Shown piece after piece: positions 34,163 to 44,931 of a DNA stretch of 64,000 nt (position 1 is the stretch's first letter; each line of letters opens with the position of its first letter). This stretch comes from Pelagerythrobacter marensis. Lineage in GTDB: Bacteria; Pseudomonadota; Alphaproteobacteria; Sphingomonadales; Sphingomonadaceae. Location: positions 1,674,001 through 1,738,000 of the forward strand of contig NZ_CP011805.1 in NCBI RefSeq assembly GCF_001028625.1. The letters run 5' to 3'. The position numbers were made by a program, and so were the translations under genes. The notes under the pieces are model-generated. The model saw only the letters and a program-made list of their open reading frames with translations. It made no database searches and was not told the DNA's origin.

Positions 34163-35359
34163 ATGACTGCCGCTTTCGTCCTTGGCATCAACACGTTCAT
34201 TGCGGCCATCTTCGCCATTGCGTTCGGCGTGGTGGCCACGATGAACCGGACCGCGCGCGGGGCCCGGTGGCTCGCGGTCGGCTATGCCACGGGCATTCTG
34301 ACGGTCATTCTCGAATTTGCGATTCCCTGGCAGGCCAATCCCCTGCCGACTTCGGTCGCGATCTTTCTGGTCTATCTGCTGACGCTGACCATCTGCCTCG
34401 TCGGCGTGGCGCGGCATTACAAGGTGAAGCCTTCCGCCAATGTCCTCGCGGCGATCTGGCTGATCAGCGTGCTCGCGCTCCCGCTGATCTTCAGCCTCCC
34501 ATACGGCACCCCGCTGCGCGGCCTGATCTATCAGTTCCCCTATTTCGCGATGCAGACTTTGGCGTGCGTCGTCATCTGGCGGTCCGGCCGGCGCGAACCG
34601 CTCGATCTCCTGCTGATCGCCCTCAACGCGCTCGTTGCCATGACATATCTGTCCAAACCGGCAATCGGCTGGGCGGTGGGCACCGCCAGTTCCTCGCAGG
34701 AGTACATGACCAGCACATATGCGGCGATTTCGCAAAGCATCGGGGCGATCACGCTCGTCATGCTCGCGCTCGTCATGCTGCTGGTCATGATGCGCGACAC
34801 GACCGCCGAAATGCTCGCGCGATCGGAAACCGACGCGCTGTCGGGCATCCTTAATCGCCGCGGGTTCGATGCCCATGCGGAAATGGCACTGGCATTGCCG
34901 AGGGCCGCAGGAGACCCGGTGACGCTGATCGCCGCCGACATCGATCATTTCAAGGACGTCAACGACACTTATGGCCATGCCGCAGGCGATGCCGTCATCG
35001 CGCACTTCGCCCGCCTGCTGAAGGATATGGCAAGCGAAACGGCGGTGGTCGGCCGGCTCGGCGGGGAGGAATTCGCGGTCCTGCTGACCGACACAAATCT
35101 GGCCGACGGACGCCGTTTTGCCGAAAGCGTGCGCGAACGGCTTTCGGCTGCACCCCTGATCGAACTGGGCGTCGGGCATGTCGTCACCGCTTCGTTCGGC
35201 GTGGCCCAGCTAACCCTCACCGACAGCCTCAACGACTTGTCCCGCCGCGCCGATACCGCGCTCTACCGGGCGAAAAGGGCAGGCCGCAACCAGGTCAGCC
35301 TCGCGCTGGTCCAGCTGCCACAGGCCCCCCTGCCTTCCCCCCAGTCGCTCTCGGCCTGA
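34163..35359 (+). CDS. Membrane-bound diguanylate cyclase (GGDEF)
   Basis: 398 aa from ATG 34163 with GAGAGGAG upstream. The first about 215 residues form seven or eight helices, a 7TM-like sensor. The C-terminal GGDEF domain (about 220-380) has the active signature RLGGEEFAVLL, substrate-binding DIDHFKDVNDTYGHAAGD and a matching C-terminal RADTALYRAKRAGRN. It should make cyclic di-GMP in response to an unknown signal. No EAL domain. The gene stands alone and is followed by repeat-rich DNA. Confidence 0.93.
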   Translation: MTAAFVLGINTFIAAIFAIAFGVVATMNRTARGARWLAVGYATGILTVILEFAIPWQANPLPTSVAIFLVYLLTLTICLVGVARHYKVKPSANVLAAIWLISVLALPLIFSLPYGTPLRGLIYQFPYFAMQTLACVVIWRSGRREPLDLLLIALNALVAMTYLSKPAIGWAVGTASSSQEYMTSTYAAISQSIGAITLVMLALVMLLVMMRDTTAEMLARSETDALSGILNRRGFDAHAEMALALPRAAGDPVTLIAADIDHFKDVNDTYGHAAGDAVIAHFARLLKDMASETAVVGRLGGEEFAVLLTDTNLADGRRFAESVRERLSAAPLIELGVGHVVTASFGVAQLTLTDSLNDLSRRADTALYRAKRAGRNQVSLALVQLPQAPLPSPQSLSA

Positions 35360-35367
35360 TCCGATTT

Positions 35368-35550
35368 CCCCCGCGCAGGCGGGGGCCTCAGGCCGCAGGC
35401 GCTGTGCCCGATAGCATGAGACCCCCGCCTGCGCGGGGGATCGGGAGGGGGGAACGGGCGGTCTTCGCGGGTAGTGATCCCCTGCGAAAGCAGGGGTCCA
35501 GGACGGCGTGCGGTGCGGCTGGGTCTGGGTTCCTGCTTTCGCAGGAACCC
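35368..35550. repeat. Cluster of four REP-like palindromes
   Basis: CCCCCGC-GCAG-GCGGGGG at 35368-35385 and its reverse complement at 35422-35439. CCCCTGC-GAAA-GCAGGGG is at 35479-35496, and GGGTTCCTGC-TTTC-GCAGGAACCC at 35527-35550. The last two share the core CCTGC-GAAA-GCAGG in opposite orientations with GNRA-type loops. A GTAG tetranucleotide precedes the third (35471-35474), as in REP elements moved by RAYT transposases. The first may also terminate the cyclase transcript. Confidence 0.75.
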
Positions 35551-35640
35551 ACGGGGGGCGGTCAGGGCCAGCTCGCGCCCGATCATCCGCTGGCGAGTGC
35601 GGACGGTATCGCCATTGGCAAGCGGACGGAATCGGCCGGT

Positions 35641-35684
35641 GCCGCCTGGGCATCACAGGATTGCCACCTGGGCGTCACAGGGTT
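35641..35684. repeat. 22-base tandem repeat, two copies
   Basis: Units 35641-35662 and 35663-35684 share 19 of 22 positions (pattern GCC-CCTGGGC-TCACAGG-TT), with the start of a third copy (GCCTTGG) at 35685. Confidence 0.7.
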
Positions 35685-35747
35685 GCCTTGGTAACATCGT
35701 CGCGAGTGGCGGAAGGGGTTACACACAACCTGCCGCTCAGCCCTAAG

Positions 35748-35878
35748 GGAATGCGAGGCACGGAAGAGGGCCAGGGCTCGCGCTCACCCAATCCGTCTGG
35801 AATGCGAGTTCGTCTCGTTCGCGGCGTTGAGGGCCACCGCGACAAACGAACCTGCCTTTCCAAAACTCCTCGCATTCC
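35748..35878. repeat. Dispersed GGAATGCGAG repeats, direct and inverted
   Basis: GGAATGCGAGG at 35748-35758, GGAATGCGAG at 35799-35808, and the complement CCTCGCATTCC at 35868-35878. The outer pair could form a long-range stem, as in a structured RNA. Confidence 0.55.
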
Positions 35879-36053
35879 GGCACAGGGTGCTTTCTCTAGA
35901 AGGTCACTAGCCCCCCGAGGCACCGGCCGTATGGACGAAGCGGCCAGACGTGACGCGTACACGCTTCGACCCCGTCGCTTGAGCCAGTGTGGACTGGCCC
36001 TCACCACATAACCAAAACGGTTACAAATGTCAAGCTAAATGTGCCAAAAGCCT

Positions 36054-37877
<1,824 letters not shown>

Positions 37878-37913
37878 GCGGCGGGCAGAGCCGGAGCCCC
37901 GCCCGCCAGCCGC

Positions 37914-40196
37914 TCAGAAACGGACAGTACCGTTGATGGAGATGGAGCGATACTCGTCCATCCAGCTGAGCGAACGGGTTGTCGCCGTGATCGACCCGGG
38001 GAAGCGCACCGCCGCACCGCGGGTGCGCTCGTCGGTCAGGTTGCGGCCGACGAGCGCGATGTTCCAGGCATCATCGTGCGGGCCGATCTGCACCCGCGCA
38101 TCGAACTTGGCCCAGCCGCCCTGCAGCCCCCAGATCGGGCTGTAGCCATCGGCGATGTAATACTTCGACCGGAATTGCATATTGGCGCCGGTCACGAGCT
38201 GCAGGCTGCCCAGATCCGCGCGATGGCGGAAGCCGGCATTGCCGCTCCATTTCGGGGCGAACAGCAGCGGCAGCCCGGCGATATTGTGCTCGGCAAGCGA
38301 CGTGGGGTCGGAGGAATCGCATTCCGCCACGGTTTCGTAAGCAAGACACGGCGCGCCGGGATAGTCGAGAAAGCGGGCATCGAGATAGGCGAGGCTGGCG
38401 TTGAGCGTCAGGCTGGCCGTCGGCATGACCTGCACTTCCATCTCCACCCCTTCCGAGCGCGCCTCCGCCGCGTTGCGGGTGAAGAAAGTGCGCAGGTCGG
38501 GATCGTAGGCCGACTGTTGCAGATCGGCAAAATCCATGCGGAATATCGCGAGGTTGATCGTGGCGACGCCGCCGCCCAGCGTCGACTTCACGCCGAGTTC
38601 GTAATTGGTGGAACGCTCCGACGCGAACTGGAAGCCTTCTTCGGAAACGTTGTAGGTGTTCGAAACGAAGCCACCCGATTTCGATCCGCGCGCGACCGTT
38701 GCATAGACCATGACGTCGGGCGTCACGTCGTACTGCAAGGTGCCCGATGGGTCGAAATAGTCTTCCGACAGGTCGCCCGCACGATCCGGGCCGATCGGAT
38801 TGAGCGCCTGGCCGGAAACGGTGGCCTGCGTGAACGTCGCCGATTTATCCACCTGCGAATAGCGCAGACCGGCGATCAGCCGCAGATCAGGGGTGAAGTT
38901 GAAGGTGCCCTGCCCGAAGATCGACCAGGCATCGCTGTCCTGATGGAAATCGGTCGACTGGTGCCCGGTCAGCGCGAACACCTCGCGGTAATAGCTGTCC
39001 TGATGCAGGTGATAGTCCGACGTATCGTAATAGACGCCCAGAACGTATTCGAGGAACTGGCCCAGCGGAGACGCGATGCGCGCTTCCAGTGACCACTGAT
39101 CGAAATCCTCCGGAAATCCGTTGCCGAAGCGGGCGTTGCCGCCATTGGCCGGAACGGTGCCATCGGGCGCGATTTCGTCGTAACCGGTAAAGCGGCTGGT
39201 GGTGAAGTGCGAATAGCCGCCGACCAGGGTCAGCGTATGATCGCCCAGGCCGAAATCGGCGTTGATCGCGCTGTTCCAGGTTTCGATCCCGCTCCCTTCG
39301 GGCAGGCCCGCGCCGGCATAATTGTCGGAAATGTACCGATTGTCGCCGAAATCGCTGTCGTACACGTCTTCGGTGAGCGAACCCGATACGGTGACGCCGC
39401 CCTTCAGCCGGTGCTTGCCGTATTCGTTCTTGAACACGATATCGACGTCTGCCGACGGCTGCCAGCGCAGGGTCAGGCGCGCCATTTCGTCGCGCAGCAG
39501 GGGCTCGTCCCGGTTGTTGTAGAGGTTGCGGATGTAGCCATCCTGCCGGGTGACCTTGCCCGCCAGGCGGGCGCTCAACGTATCGCTCAACGGGCCGCTG
39601 ATCACGCCGGTCAGGTCGAAGCCCTGCCGATCGAAATCGTATCCGGCCGAAAGATAGCCTTCCAGCGTCGAGGTCGGACGCGCGGAGACCAGGCTGATCG
39701 CGCCGGCGGCCGTGTTCCGGCCGAACAGCGCGCCCTGCGGCCCGCGCAGCACCTCCATCCGTTCCAGATCGAAGAACGGCGCGCTGAACTGCGCCCCGCG
39801 CCCGCCATAGATTCCATCGAGATAGACCGACACTTCCTGATCGAACGCCACGTTGTTGGGGCCCGATCCGAAGCCGCGGATGAAAACGACCGGGTTCACG
39901 CCCGAATTGAGCACTGCCATGTTCGGCACGTAGCTTTGCACGCTGCGCAAGTCGGTGATCTTGAGGTTTTCGATCTCCTCCCCCGACACCGCGGTGATGG
40001 AGACCGGCACGTCCTGCAGCTTCTGTTCGCGCTTCTGCGCCGTGACCACGATTTCACCCAGGCGCGGCTGCTGGCCGGTGGATGACGCCCCGCCTTGCCC
40101 GGCAGCATCTTGCGCGCGCGCGTCTTCGCTGGCGAGAAGGGCCGGCACCAGCGCGGCCATCGCCACGGCACCTGCAAGGCGTGTTGAAATCGACAT
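37914..40196 (-). CDS. TonB-dependent outer membrane receptor
   Basis: 760 aa from ATG 40196; an upstream in-frame start gives no proper signal. Signal ends near ARAQ, TonB box GEIVVTAQKREQ, plug with DLRSVQSYVPNM and RGFGSGPNNVAF, and a barrel ending in ISINGTVRF. This sub-family with VTAQKREQ is abundant in sphingomonads and is often next to catabolic genes for aromatic or terpenoid compounds. Two TTGCATGCAA-type sites lie 50 and 145 bases upstream. Confidence 0.92.
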   Translation of the reverse strand: MSISTRLAGAVAMAALVPALLASEDARAQDAAGQGGASSTGQQPRLGEIVVTAQKREQKLQDVPVSITAVSGEEIENLKITDLRSVQSYVPNMAVLNSGVNPVVFIRGFGSGPNNVAFDQEVSVYLDGIYGGRGAQFSAPFFDLERMEVLRGPQGALFGRNTAAGAISLVSARPTSTLEGYLSAGYDFDRQGFDLTGVISGPLSDTLSARLAGKVTRQDGYIRNLYNNRDEPLLRDEMARLTLRWQPSADVDIVFKNEYGKHRLKGGVTVSGSLTEDVYDSDFGDNRYISDNYAGAGLPEGSGIETWNSAINADFGLGDHTLTLVGGYSHFTTSRFTGYDEIAPDGTVPANGGNARFGNGFPEDFDQWSLEARIASPLGQFLEYVLGVYYDTSDYHLHQDSYYREVFALTGHQSTDFHQDSDAWSIFGQGTFNFTPDLRLIAGLRYSQVDKSATFTQATVSGQALNPIGPDRAGDLSEDYFDPSGTLQYDVTPDVMVYATVARGSKSGGFVSNTYNVSEEGFQFASERSTNYELGVKSTLGGGVATINLAIFRMDFADLQQSAYDPDLRTFFTRNAAEARSEGVEMEVQVMPTASLTLNASLAYLDARFLDYPGAPCLAYETVAECDSSDPTSLAEHNIAGLPLLFAPKWSGNAGFRHRADLGSLQLVTGANMQFRSKYYIADGYSPIWGLQGGWAKFDARVQIGPHDDAWNIALVGRNLTDERTRGAAVRFPGSITATTRSLSWMDEYRSISINGTVRF

Positions 40197-40245
40197 ATCT
40201 TCCCCTCCGAGAACGACGATCAGGCTCAATGCGAGTCGCCCTATT

Positions 40246-40255
40246 TTGCATGCAA
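40246..40255. promoter_or_regulatory. TTGCATGCAA operator (perfect)
   Basis: Perfect 10-base palindrome, 50 bases upstream of the receptor start at 40196. Same sequence as at 44552, 44839, 44932 and 54419. Confidence 0.75.
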
Positions 40256-40340
40256 CTTAACACGCGAAAGATGGCGAGCAAGAGGATTCTATGCGTTATG
40301 CCGGCGTTTCCGGTCGGTTTCCGCCGCCCCTTGCGCTTAA

Positions 40341-40350
40341 TTGGATGCAA
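40341..40350. promoter_or_regulatory. TTGGATGCAA operator-like site
   Basis: One mismatch from TTGCATGCAA, 145 bases upstream of the receptor. Identical (in reverse complement) to the site upstream of the second monooxygenase at 63511. Confidence 0.55.
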
Positions 40351-40368
40351 ATAAGATCGAGGCGGCAC

Positions 40369-41673
40369 TCACGAGCCCACCAGGCTATGGGCGAGCCGCT
40401 TCCCCGGGGCCAGGCCGACGATCAGGAGGACTACGGCGACCGTCCCTGCCCCGCCTGTCATCAGCGCCAGCGCCTTGCCGATCCCCATCGGGCCGCCAAA
40501 CAGGCTTTCCGCCAGGGCCGCGGTTATGGTCGGCGCAATGCCGAACCCGGCGAGGTTGACGCAGGCGCCGAACACCGCCGCCATGATCCCGCGCAGGCGG
40601 TTGGGGGCAAGCGACTGCACCATCGATATCTGCAACCCCCCGACAATGCTCGCCACCGTCATGCCAGCGCAGAAGAGGACCGCGGCAAGCATGAAGTCAC
40701 CAGCAAGATAGGCACCGACGAACAGCGGCGTTTCCACCACGACTGCGCCCAGCGTGACCAGGACCGGTGCCTCTATCCGTCCGCCCGCGACCAGCCGGTC
40801 GGAAACCATCCCCCCGGCAAGCAGGCCGATCGTGCCGCCAACGCCGTATCCCAGACCGAGCAGCAGGCCCACCTCACCGGCGGCAAGATCGTGCAGCCGC
40901 ATGAAATGCACCGGTCCCCAGACCATGAAGGAATAGCCGATCACCGCAATGCAGGAATACCCTGCGAACAGCGGCACGAACGCGCCGGCATGCTTGCGGA
41001 TGAAACCGAAGGCATCGCCGACGCCGGGAATTTCCTCCCCCTCGCCAGCGGCGAGCGTGCGTCGCGGTTCGCGCACGGTCACGGCGATAAGCAGGGCGAC
41101 CAGCACGCCGGGCAATCCGATCGCGACGAACACGACCTGCCAGGGCTGGGAATCGGGCAGGAAAGGCAATTGCGCACCGGTGGCATAGGCCCAGTCGACC
41201 AGTTGCCCGCCAATCATTATCGCAAGCCCGCCGCCCAGCGTCGCACCGCAGGCGAAGATCGCCGTGGCGATGCCGCGCCGGGTCGGCGTGAAGTAATCGG
41301 CAATCATCGAATAGGCCGCCGGATTGAGGCTGGCTTCCCCCACCCCGATCAGCGCCCGCGCGGTGAACAGCCCGGCGAAGCTGCGCGCCAGGCCGCAGGC
41401 CGCGGTCGCCAGGCTCCACAACGTCATTCCCACGACAATCGCCCCGCGGCGTTCCCGCGTGTCGACCCAGCGCCCGAAGACGAACGCAAACAGCACGTAG
41501 GAACCAGCGAATGCCGCGCCCGCCAGAACGCTGACCTGCGTGTCGCTGAGCCCGAGGTCCGCCTTGACCGGTTCGATCAGCATGCTCAGCGCCAGACGAT
41601 CGAGGAACGACAGCGCGCTCGCGATCATCAGGCATACGACGACGTAATAGGGATAGATGGCCTGCTGCCGCAT
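40369..41673 (-). CDS. MFS transporter
   Basis: 434 aa with 12 predicted helices. Starts YVVVCLMIASALSFLDRLALSML; the loop 2-3 motif reads GRWVDTRERRG, and GVGEASLNPAAYSMIADYF follows, typical of the organic-acid/anion-cation group next to catabolic genes in sphingomonads. It should import the substrate or an intermediate across the inner membrane. Its start is 3 bases after the stop of the upstream AhpD-like gene; last gene of the ECH2 operon. Confidence 0.9.
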   Translation of the reverse strand: MRQQAIYPYYVVVCLMIASALSFLDRLALSMLIEPVKADLGLSDTQVSVLAGAAFAGSYVLFAFVFGRWVDTRERRGAIVVGMTLWSLATAACGLARSFAGLFTARALIGVGEASLNPAAYSMIADYFTPTRRGIATAIFACGATLGGGLAIMIGGQLVDWAYATGAQLPFLPDSQPWQVVFVAIGLPGVLVALLIAVTVREPRRTLAAGEGEEIPGVGDAFGFIRKHAGAFVPLFAGYSCIAVIGYSFMVWGPVHFMRLHDLAAGEVGLLLGLGYGVGGTIGLLAGGMVSDRLVAGGRIEAPVLVTLGAVVVETPLFVGAYLAGDFMLAAVLFCAGMTVASIVGGLQISMVQSLAPNRLRGIMAAVFGACVNLAGFGIAPTITAALAESLFGGPMGIGKALALMTGGAGTVAVVLLIVGLAPGKRLAHSLVGS

Positions 41674-41676
41674 TGT

Positions 41677-42327
41677 TCAGCCCCTTTTCGGCAAGGGTGC
41701 CGGTTCGGCATCCACGAAACGGTATTCGGGCGGCGAAGGCATTTCGCGCACCCGTTCGTCATAATCGTCATGTTCCAGCCTGAGCGCACGGATCATCGCG
41801 GCATTCGCGAGGAACATGCCGGCGACATATGTCAGCTCGACGATCTGTTCGTCGCTGAATGCCGTGCGCAGGCGAGCGAACAGGCGATCGGGCACGCGCC
41901 CGTGATCGAGCGCGAAACAATCGGCATAGGCCAGCACGGCGCGCTCGGTCGCGGTGAACGCATCGCTTGCCTGCCAGTCGGGCAGATCCGCCAGCGCGCC
42001 TTCCGTATAGCCGAGACCACGCAGGATCTTGATATGTTCGGAGAACATCCACCGGCACGAACTGGCCCAGCCGATCCGGGCTATCGCAAGCTCCATATAA
42101 TGCAGCGGCAGCTTGCGCGCCCTGGTCTGTTTCAGATGAAAGCCGCGAACCAGATGTTCGAGGACATCGGGCGAATGCGCGAAAACCGCTTCGAAATTGC
42201 CCGGCGCGCCGGACGCGGTCTGGCCCGGTTCGGTCGCAGGATCGCGGCCGGGAAACTTGCGGTCGTACATATGCGCGACAAGCGGATCGGTTACGGCGCG
42301 CCGGCTGACCAGTGGGAGACGGGGCAT
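41677..42327 (-). CDS. Carboxymuconolactone decarboxylase-family protein
   Basis: 216 aa from ATG 42327 (MPRLPLVSRR). In-frame ATG 42357 and TTG 42420 are alternatives. It has the all-alpha AhpD-like fold signature (LHYMELAIARIGWASSCRWMF; VELTYVAGMFLANAAMIRAL), but the redox CxxC is reduced to SSCRW with one Cys, so it is unlikely to be a disulfide peroxidase. Related proteins in catabolic operons have no settled function. Two bases separate it from a short upstream ORF with a strong ribosome site. Confidence 0.75.
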   Translation of the reverse strand: MPRLPLVSRRAVTDPLVAHMYDRKFPGRDPATEPGQTASGAPGNFEAVFAHSPDVLEHLVRGFHLKQTRARKLPLHYMELAIARIGWASSCRWMFSEHIKILRGLGYTEGALADLPDWQASDAFTATERAVLAYADCFALDHGRVPDRLFARLRTAFSDEQIVELTYVAGMFLANAAMIRALRLEHDDYDERVREMPSPPEYRFVDAEPAPLPKRG

Positions 42328-42329
42328 TT

Positions 42330-42401
42330 TCAGCCGTCCCGCCCCGGGAGAGGCCATGCCGCCACTTCCCGCACGTGCGCCCCATGTCGTTGATCCGGCA
42401 T
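42330..42401 (-). CDS. Possible 23-codon leader ORF
   Basis: ATG 42401 is preceded by the best ribosome site of the area (GGGGGGAGGAAGC) and encodes MPDQRHGAHVREVAAWPLPG plus three residues, stopping 2 bases before the ATG at 42327. It could couple translation to the next gene. No homology is recognisable, so this is tentative. Confidence 0.3.
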   Translation of the reverse strand: MPDQRHGAHVREVAAWPLPGRDG

Positions 42402-42432
42402 AGCTTCCTCCCCCCGGCAAACGCCCTCGCCC

Positions 42433-43650
42433 TCAATCGGCCCGTGCGACAATTCCCCTGTCGACGAGGCTGGAAAATTCGCCCGATCCCAATCCGACGA
42501 CGTCCATCAGGACACGCTCTGTATCGGCGCCCAGCGTGCGGGCGGGGCTGGGTTCCTGCCGGTCCAGGCCGGGCAGGGTCGCCATCGCCCCCGGCACGGC
42601 GTAACTTTCTCCGCTGGGCTGCGCGATCTGTGAGAAGAGGGGATTGTTGCCGACCATTTCGGGGTCGCGAACCGCCTGCTCCATGCGTTTGTAGGGCCCC
42701 CAGCAACAGCCTGCCGCGTCCAGCTGCTCCATCAGTTCGCCGCTATCGCGAGACGCCGCAGCCTGTTCGACCAGCGGGAACAGGGCGTCGCGATGGCGGA
42801 AACGTTCCCCTTCGTCGGTCGCGAACGACGTGCCCCGCTCCGCCTCGATCCGCGCGACCTGCTCTGCGATGTCCAGAACCGAAACAAGCCCTTTCCATTG
42901 GCGCGGCGTGATCGCCATCAGCATCAGCCGCTCGCCATCGCGGGTAACGAAATCGCGGCCGAATGCGCCGAACACCTCGTTGCCGTAGCGCTGGCGATCC
43001 CCGCCCTGCAGCGTTTCGGCCAGCTGGCCGAGATTGGCGATCGTCGCGATCCCCACATCCGCCAGCGGCACGCGCACTTCCTGCCCTTCCCCCGTCGCGT
43101 CGCGGTGCCGCAGCGCCGCGAGGGTGGCGAAGGCGGCATAGGCGCCGGTGAGAAGATCCCACGCGGGCAGGACGGCGTTGACCGGTTCTTCCCCCATGCT
43201 TTCGGGGCCAGTGATGAAGGGAATGCCAAGCGCCGATGCCACGGTGTAATCCAGCGCCGGCCCGCCGTCCGGCTTCCCCATAACGCGCGTCAGCACCAGA
43301 TCGGGGCGCAAGGCAGACAGCTTTTCCCACGACAGGAAGCCGTTCACCGGGAAATTGGTCAGGAAGACACCTGCCTGCTTCCCCGGCTGGGTGGCGATCC
43401 GCGTCAGCAACTCGCGCCCTTCCGGGGCGGACAGGTCGATCGCCACCGACAGTTTGCCCTTGTTCAGCCCTTCCCAATAGAAGCTGCCGCCGCCCGGCGC
43501 CCTGGGCCAGCGGCGATAGTCGGGCCCGCCGCCAACCTGATCGACGCGAATGACCTCCGCCCCCATCTGCGCCAGATAGAGCCCGGCAGTCGGGCAGGCG
43601 ACGAAGGACGATGCCTCCACCACGCGCAGCCCCGGCAACAGCGAATACAT
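42433..43650 (-). CDS. Class III (CaiB/BaiF) CoA-transferase
   Basis: 405 aa from ATG 43650 with GAGAGGAG upstream. N-terminal PGLRVVEASSFVACPTAGLYLAQMGAEVIRVD and SVAIDLSAPEGRELLTRI are classic family III. The segment VPLADVGIATI carries the Asp at the place of the formyl-CoA transferase nucleophile. It would move CoA between carboxylic acids, activating a pathway acid without ATP. Second gene of the leftward unit that begins with the crotonase-family gene at 44519. Confidence 0.88.
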   Translation of the reverse strand: MYSLLPGLRVVEASSFVACPTAGLYLAQMGAEVIRVDQVGGGPDYRRWPRAPGGGSFYWEGLNKGKLSVAIDLSAPEGRELLTRIATQPGKQAGVFLTNFPVNGFLSWEKLSALRPDLVLTRVMGKPDGGPALDYTVASALGIPFITGPESMGEEPVNAVLPAWDLLTGAYAAFATLAALRHRDATGEGQEVRVPLADVGIATIANLGQLAETLQGGDRQRYGNEVFGAFGRDFVTRDGERLMLMAITPRQWKGLVSVLDIAEQVARIEAERGTSFATDEGERFRHRDALFPLVEQAAASRDSGELMEQLDAAGCCWGPYKRMEQAVRDPEMVGNNPLFSQIAQPSGESYAVPGAMATLPGLDRQEPSPARTLGADTERVLMDVVGLGSGEFSSLVDRGIVARAD

Positions 43651-43721
43651 TGGCGTTCGGCTCCTCTCGTCGTTCCGTGCCGTTTGTCGTTCCGGGCCGC
43701 CACTGGCGACCCGCCGCAAAC

Positions 43722-44519
43722 TCAGTTTCCGGTGAATTCGGGCCTGCGTCGTTCGAGGAAGGCGGTCACGGCCTCCTCGTGATCCCGGGTTTCGTGGACC
43801 GCGGCCTGATAGGCAGCGGAAAGATTGAGCACGGTGCCCAGCGAAGCGTCCTGCGCCTCGCGCAGGAGCCGCTTGGTCAGGCGCACCGCACGCGGCGGGT
43901 TGGCGGCAATTTCTGCCGCGATTTCCTGCGCGGCGGGCATCAGCTCGCCTGGTTCGACCACGCGGCTGACCAGGCCCCAGTCGAGTGCGGTCGCTGCGTC
44001 GATCGCGCGTCCGGTCAAAGCCATCTCGGTGGCGCGCGACCAGCCGACGACGCGGGGCAGCAACCAGGCCCCGCCATCGCCGGGGACGAGGCCCACCTTG
44101 ACGAAGCTTTCGGCGAATTTCGCACCGCTGGTGCAAATGCGGATGTCGCACATGCAGGCAAGATCGCACCCCGCGCCGATCGCGGGGCCGTTCACCGCCG
44201 CAATCACGGGCACTTCCAGCGACTGGAAGGCAAGCGGCAGCCGCTGAATGCCATCACGATAATTGCGCACGGTTTCCGCCGGCTGGTTGCCGCGCAAGCC
44301 CTTGCCCGGCCCCATTTTCGACAGGTCTCCGCCCGATGAGAACGCCGTCCCCGCTCCGGTCAGGATGACCGCCCGGACCCCGACATCGCGATCGGCCGCC
44401 TCCAGAGCGGCCAGAAGCGCATCGATCATGCCATTGTCGGAGATCGGATTGCGCAAGTCCGGCATATTGAGAGTGATCGTGGCCACGCCTTCGCCCTGAT
44501 CAACCACTACTAGCGCCAT
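43722..44519 (-). CDS. Enoyl-CoA hydratase/isomerase
   Basis: 265 aa. Crotonase motifs: LNMPDLRNPIS, FSSGGDLSKM and AVNGPAIGAGCDLA (oxyanion hole), and AESFVKVGLVPGDGGAWLLPR, where the acidic residue of the active site is Asp in PGDGG. It leads the leftward unit with the CoA-transferase, AhpD-like protein and MFS transporter. A perfect TTGCATGCAA palindrome lies 33 bases upstream of its start. Confidence 0.9.
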   Translation of the reverse strand: MALVVVDQGEGVATITLNMPDLRNPISDNGMIDALLAALEAADRDVGVRAVILTGAGTAFSSGGDLSKMGPGKGLRGNQPAETVRNYRDGIQRLPLAFQSLEVPVIAAVNGPAIGAGCDLACMCDIRICTSGAKFAESFVKVGLVPGDGGAWLLPRVVGWSRATEMALTGRAIDAATALDWGLVSRVVEPGELMPAAQEIAAEIAANPPRAVRLTKRLLREAQDASLGTVLNLSAAYQAAVHETRDHEEAVTAFLERRRPEFTGN

Positions 44520-44551
44520 CTTGTCTCCCCTATCTGATTTCAGCTTGCATA

Positions 44552-44561
44552 TTGCATGCAA
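44552..44561. promoter_or_regulatory. TTGCATGCAA operator (perfect)
   Basis: 33 bases upstream of the crotonase start; flanked by an overlapping TTGCAT half-site at 44545-44550. Confidence 0.75.
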
Positions 44562-44698
44562 CCCTGCAGTGCAAGAAGCAACTCCCCCACCATCGCGCAC
44601 CCCCGCCCTGCCGCATATCGCGCGGAATTCCGCCATAATCGAGGGGCCCGCGCCGAATCCCCGAGGCACCGCCTGTTTACGCGCCTTGTCAGGCATTT

Positions 44699-44708
44699 TT
44701 GCATGCGA
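44699..44708. promoter_or_regulatory. TTGCATGCGA operator-like site
   Basis: One mismatch from the palindrome, in the middle of the divergent region. Confidence 0.5.
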
Positions 44709-44838
44709 AGGCGGTAAACTTCCTCCGATAAGCGCAACATCCCTGCAATGCCTATTGCCAGGCCGGAGACAATTAACGCGTTTTATCAATGGTATGCCTG
44801 AAAACCGCTCGCCACGAGGTTGGACGGCGCGCATAAAC

Positions 44839-44848
44839 TTGCATGCAA
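44839..44848. promoter_or_regulatory. TTGCATGCAA operator (perfect)
   Basis: About 90 bases upstream of the SDR start. Confidence 0.7.
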
Positions 44849-44931
44849 TTCTGTTTTTGGATACTGTTTGCCTCAGCCGACATCGAGATCGGCCGGGAGT
44901 CTGGGTGAAGTGATGGCGCGAGCGCTCAACA

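Larger units (their letters stand above)
35360..36053. other. Repeat-rich intergenic region without a credible gene
   Basis: 694 bases between the diguanylate cyclase gene and the first monooxygenase gene. ORFs here (for example 35508-36011) have arbitrary, Arg/Gly-rich translations and no ribosome site. The left half holds four hairpin-forming palindromes and a 22-base tandem repeat. The right half holds three copies of a GGAATGCGAG motif, one inverted. No tRNA is apparent. A small RNA cannot be excluded. Confidence 0.7.

Noticed and set aside
35508..36011. A 167-codon plus-strand ORF in the repeat-rich gap
   Set aside because: Spans hairpins and tandem repeats, with no ribosome site and an arbitrary Arg/Gly/Ser/Thr sequence.
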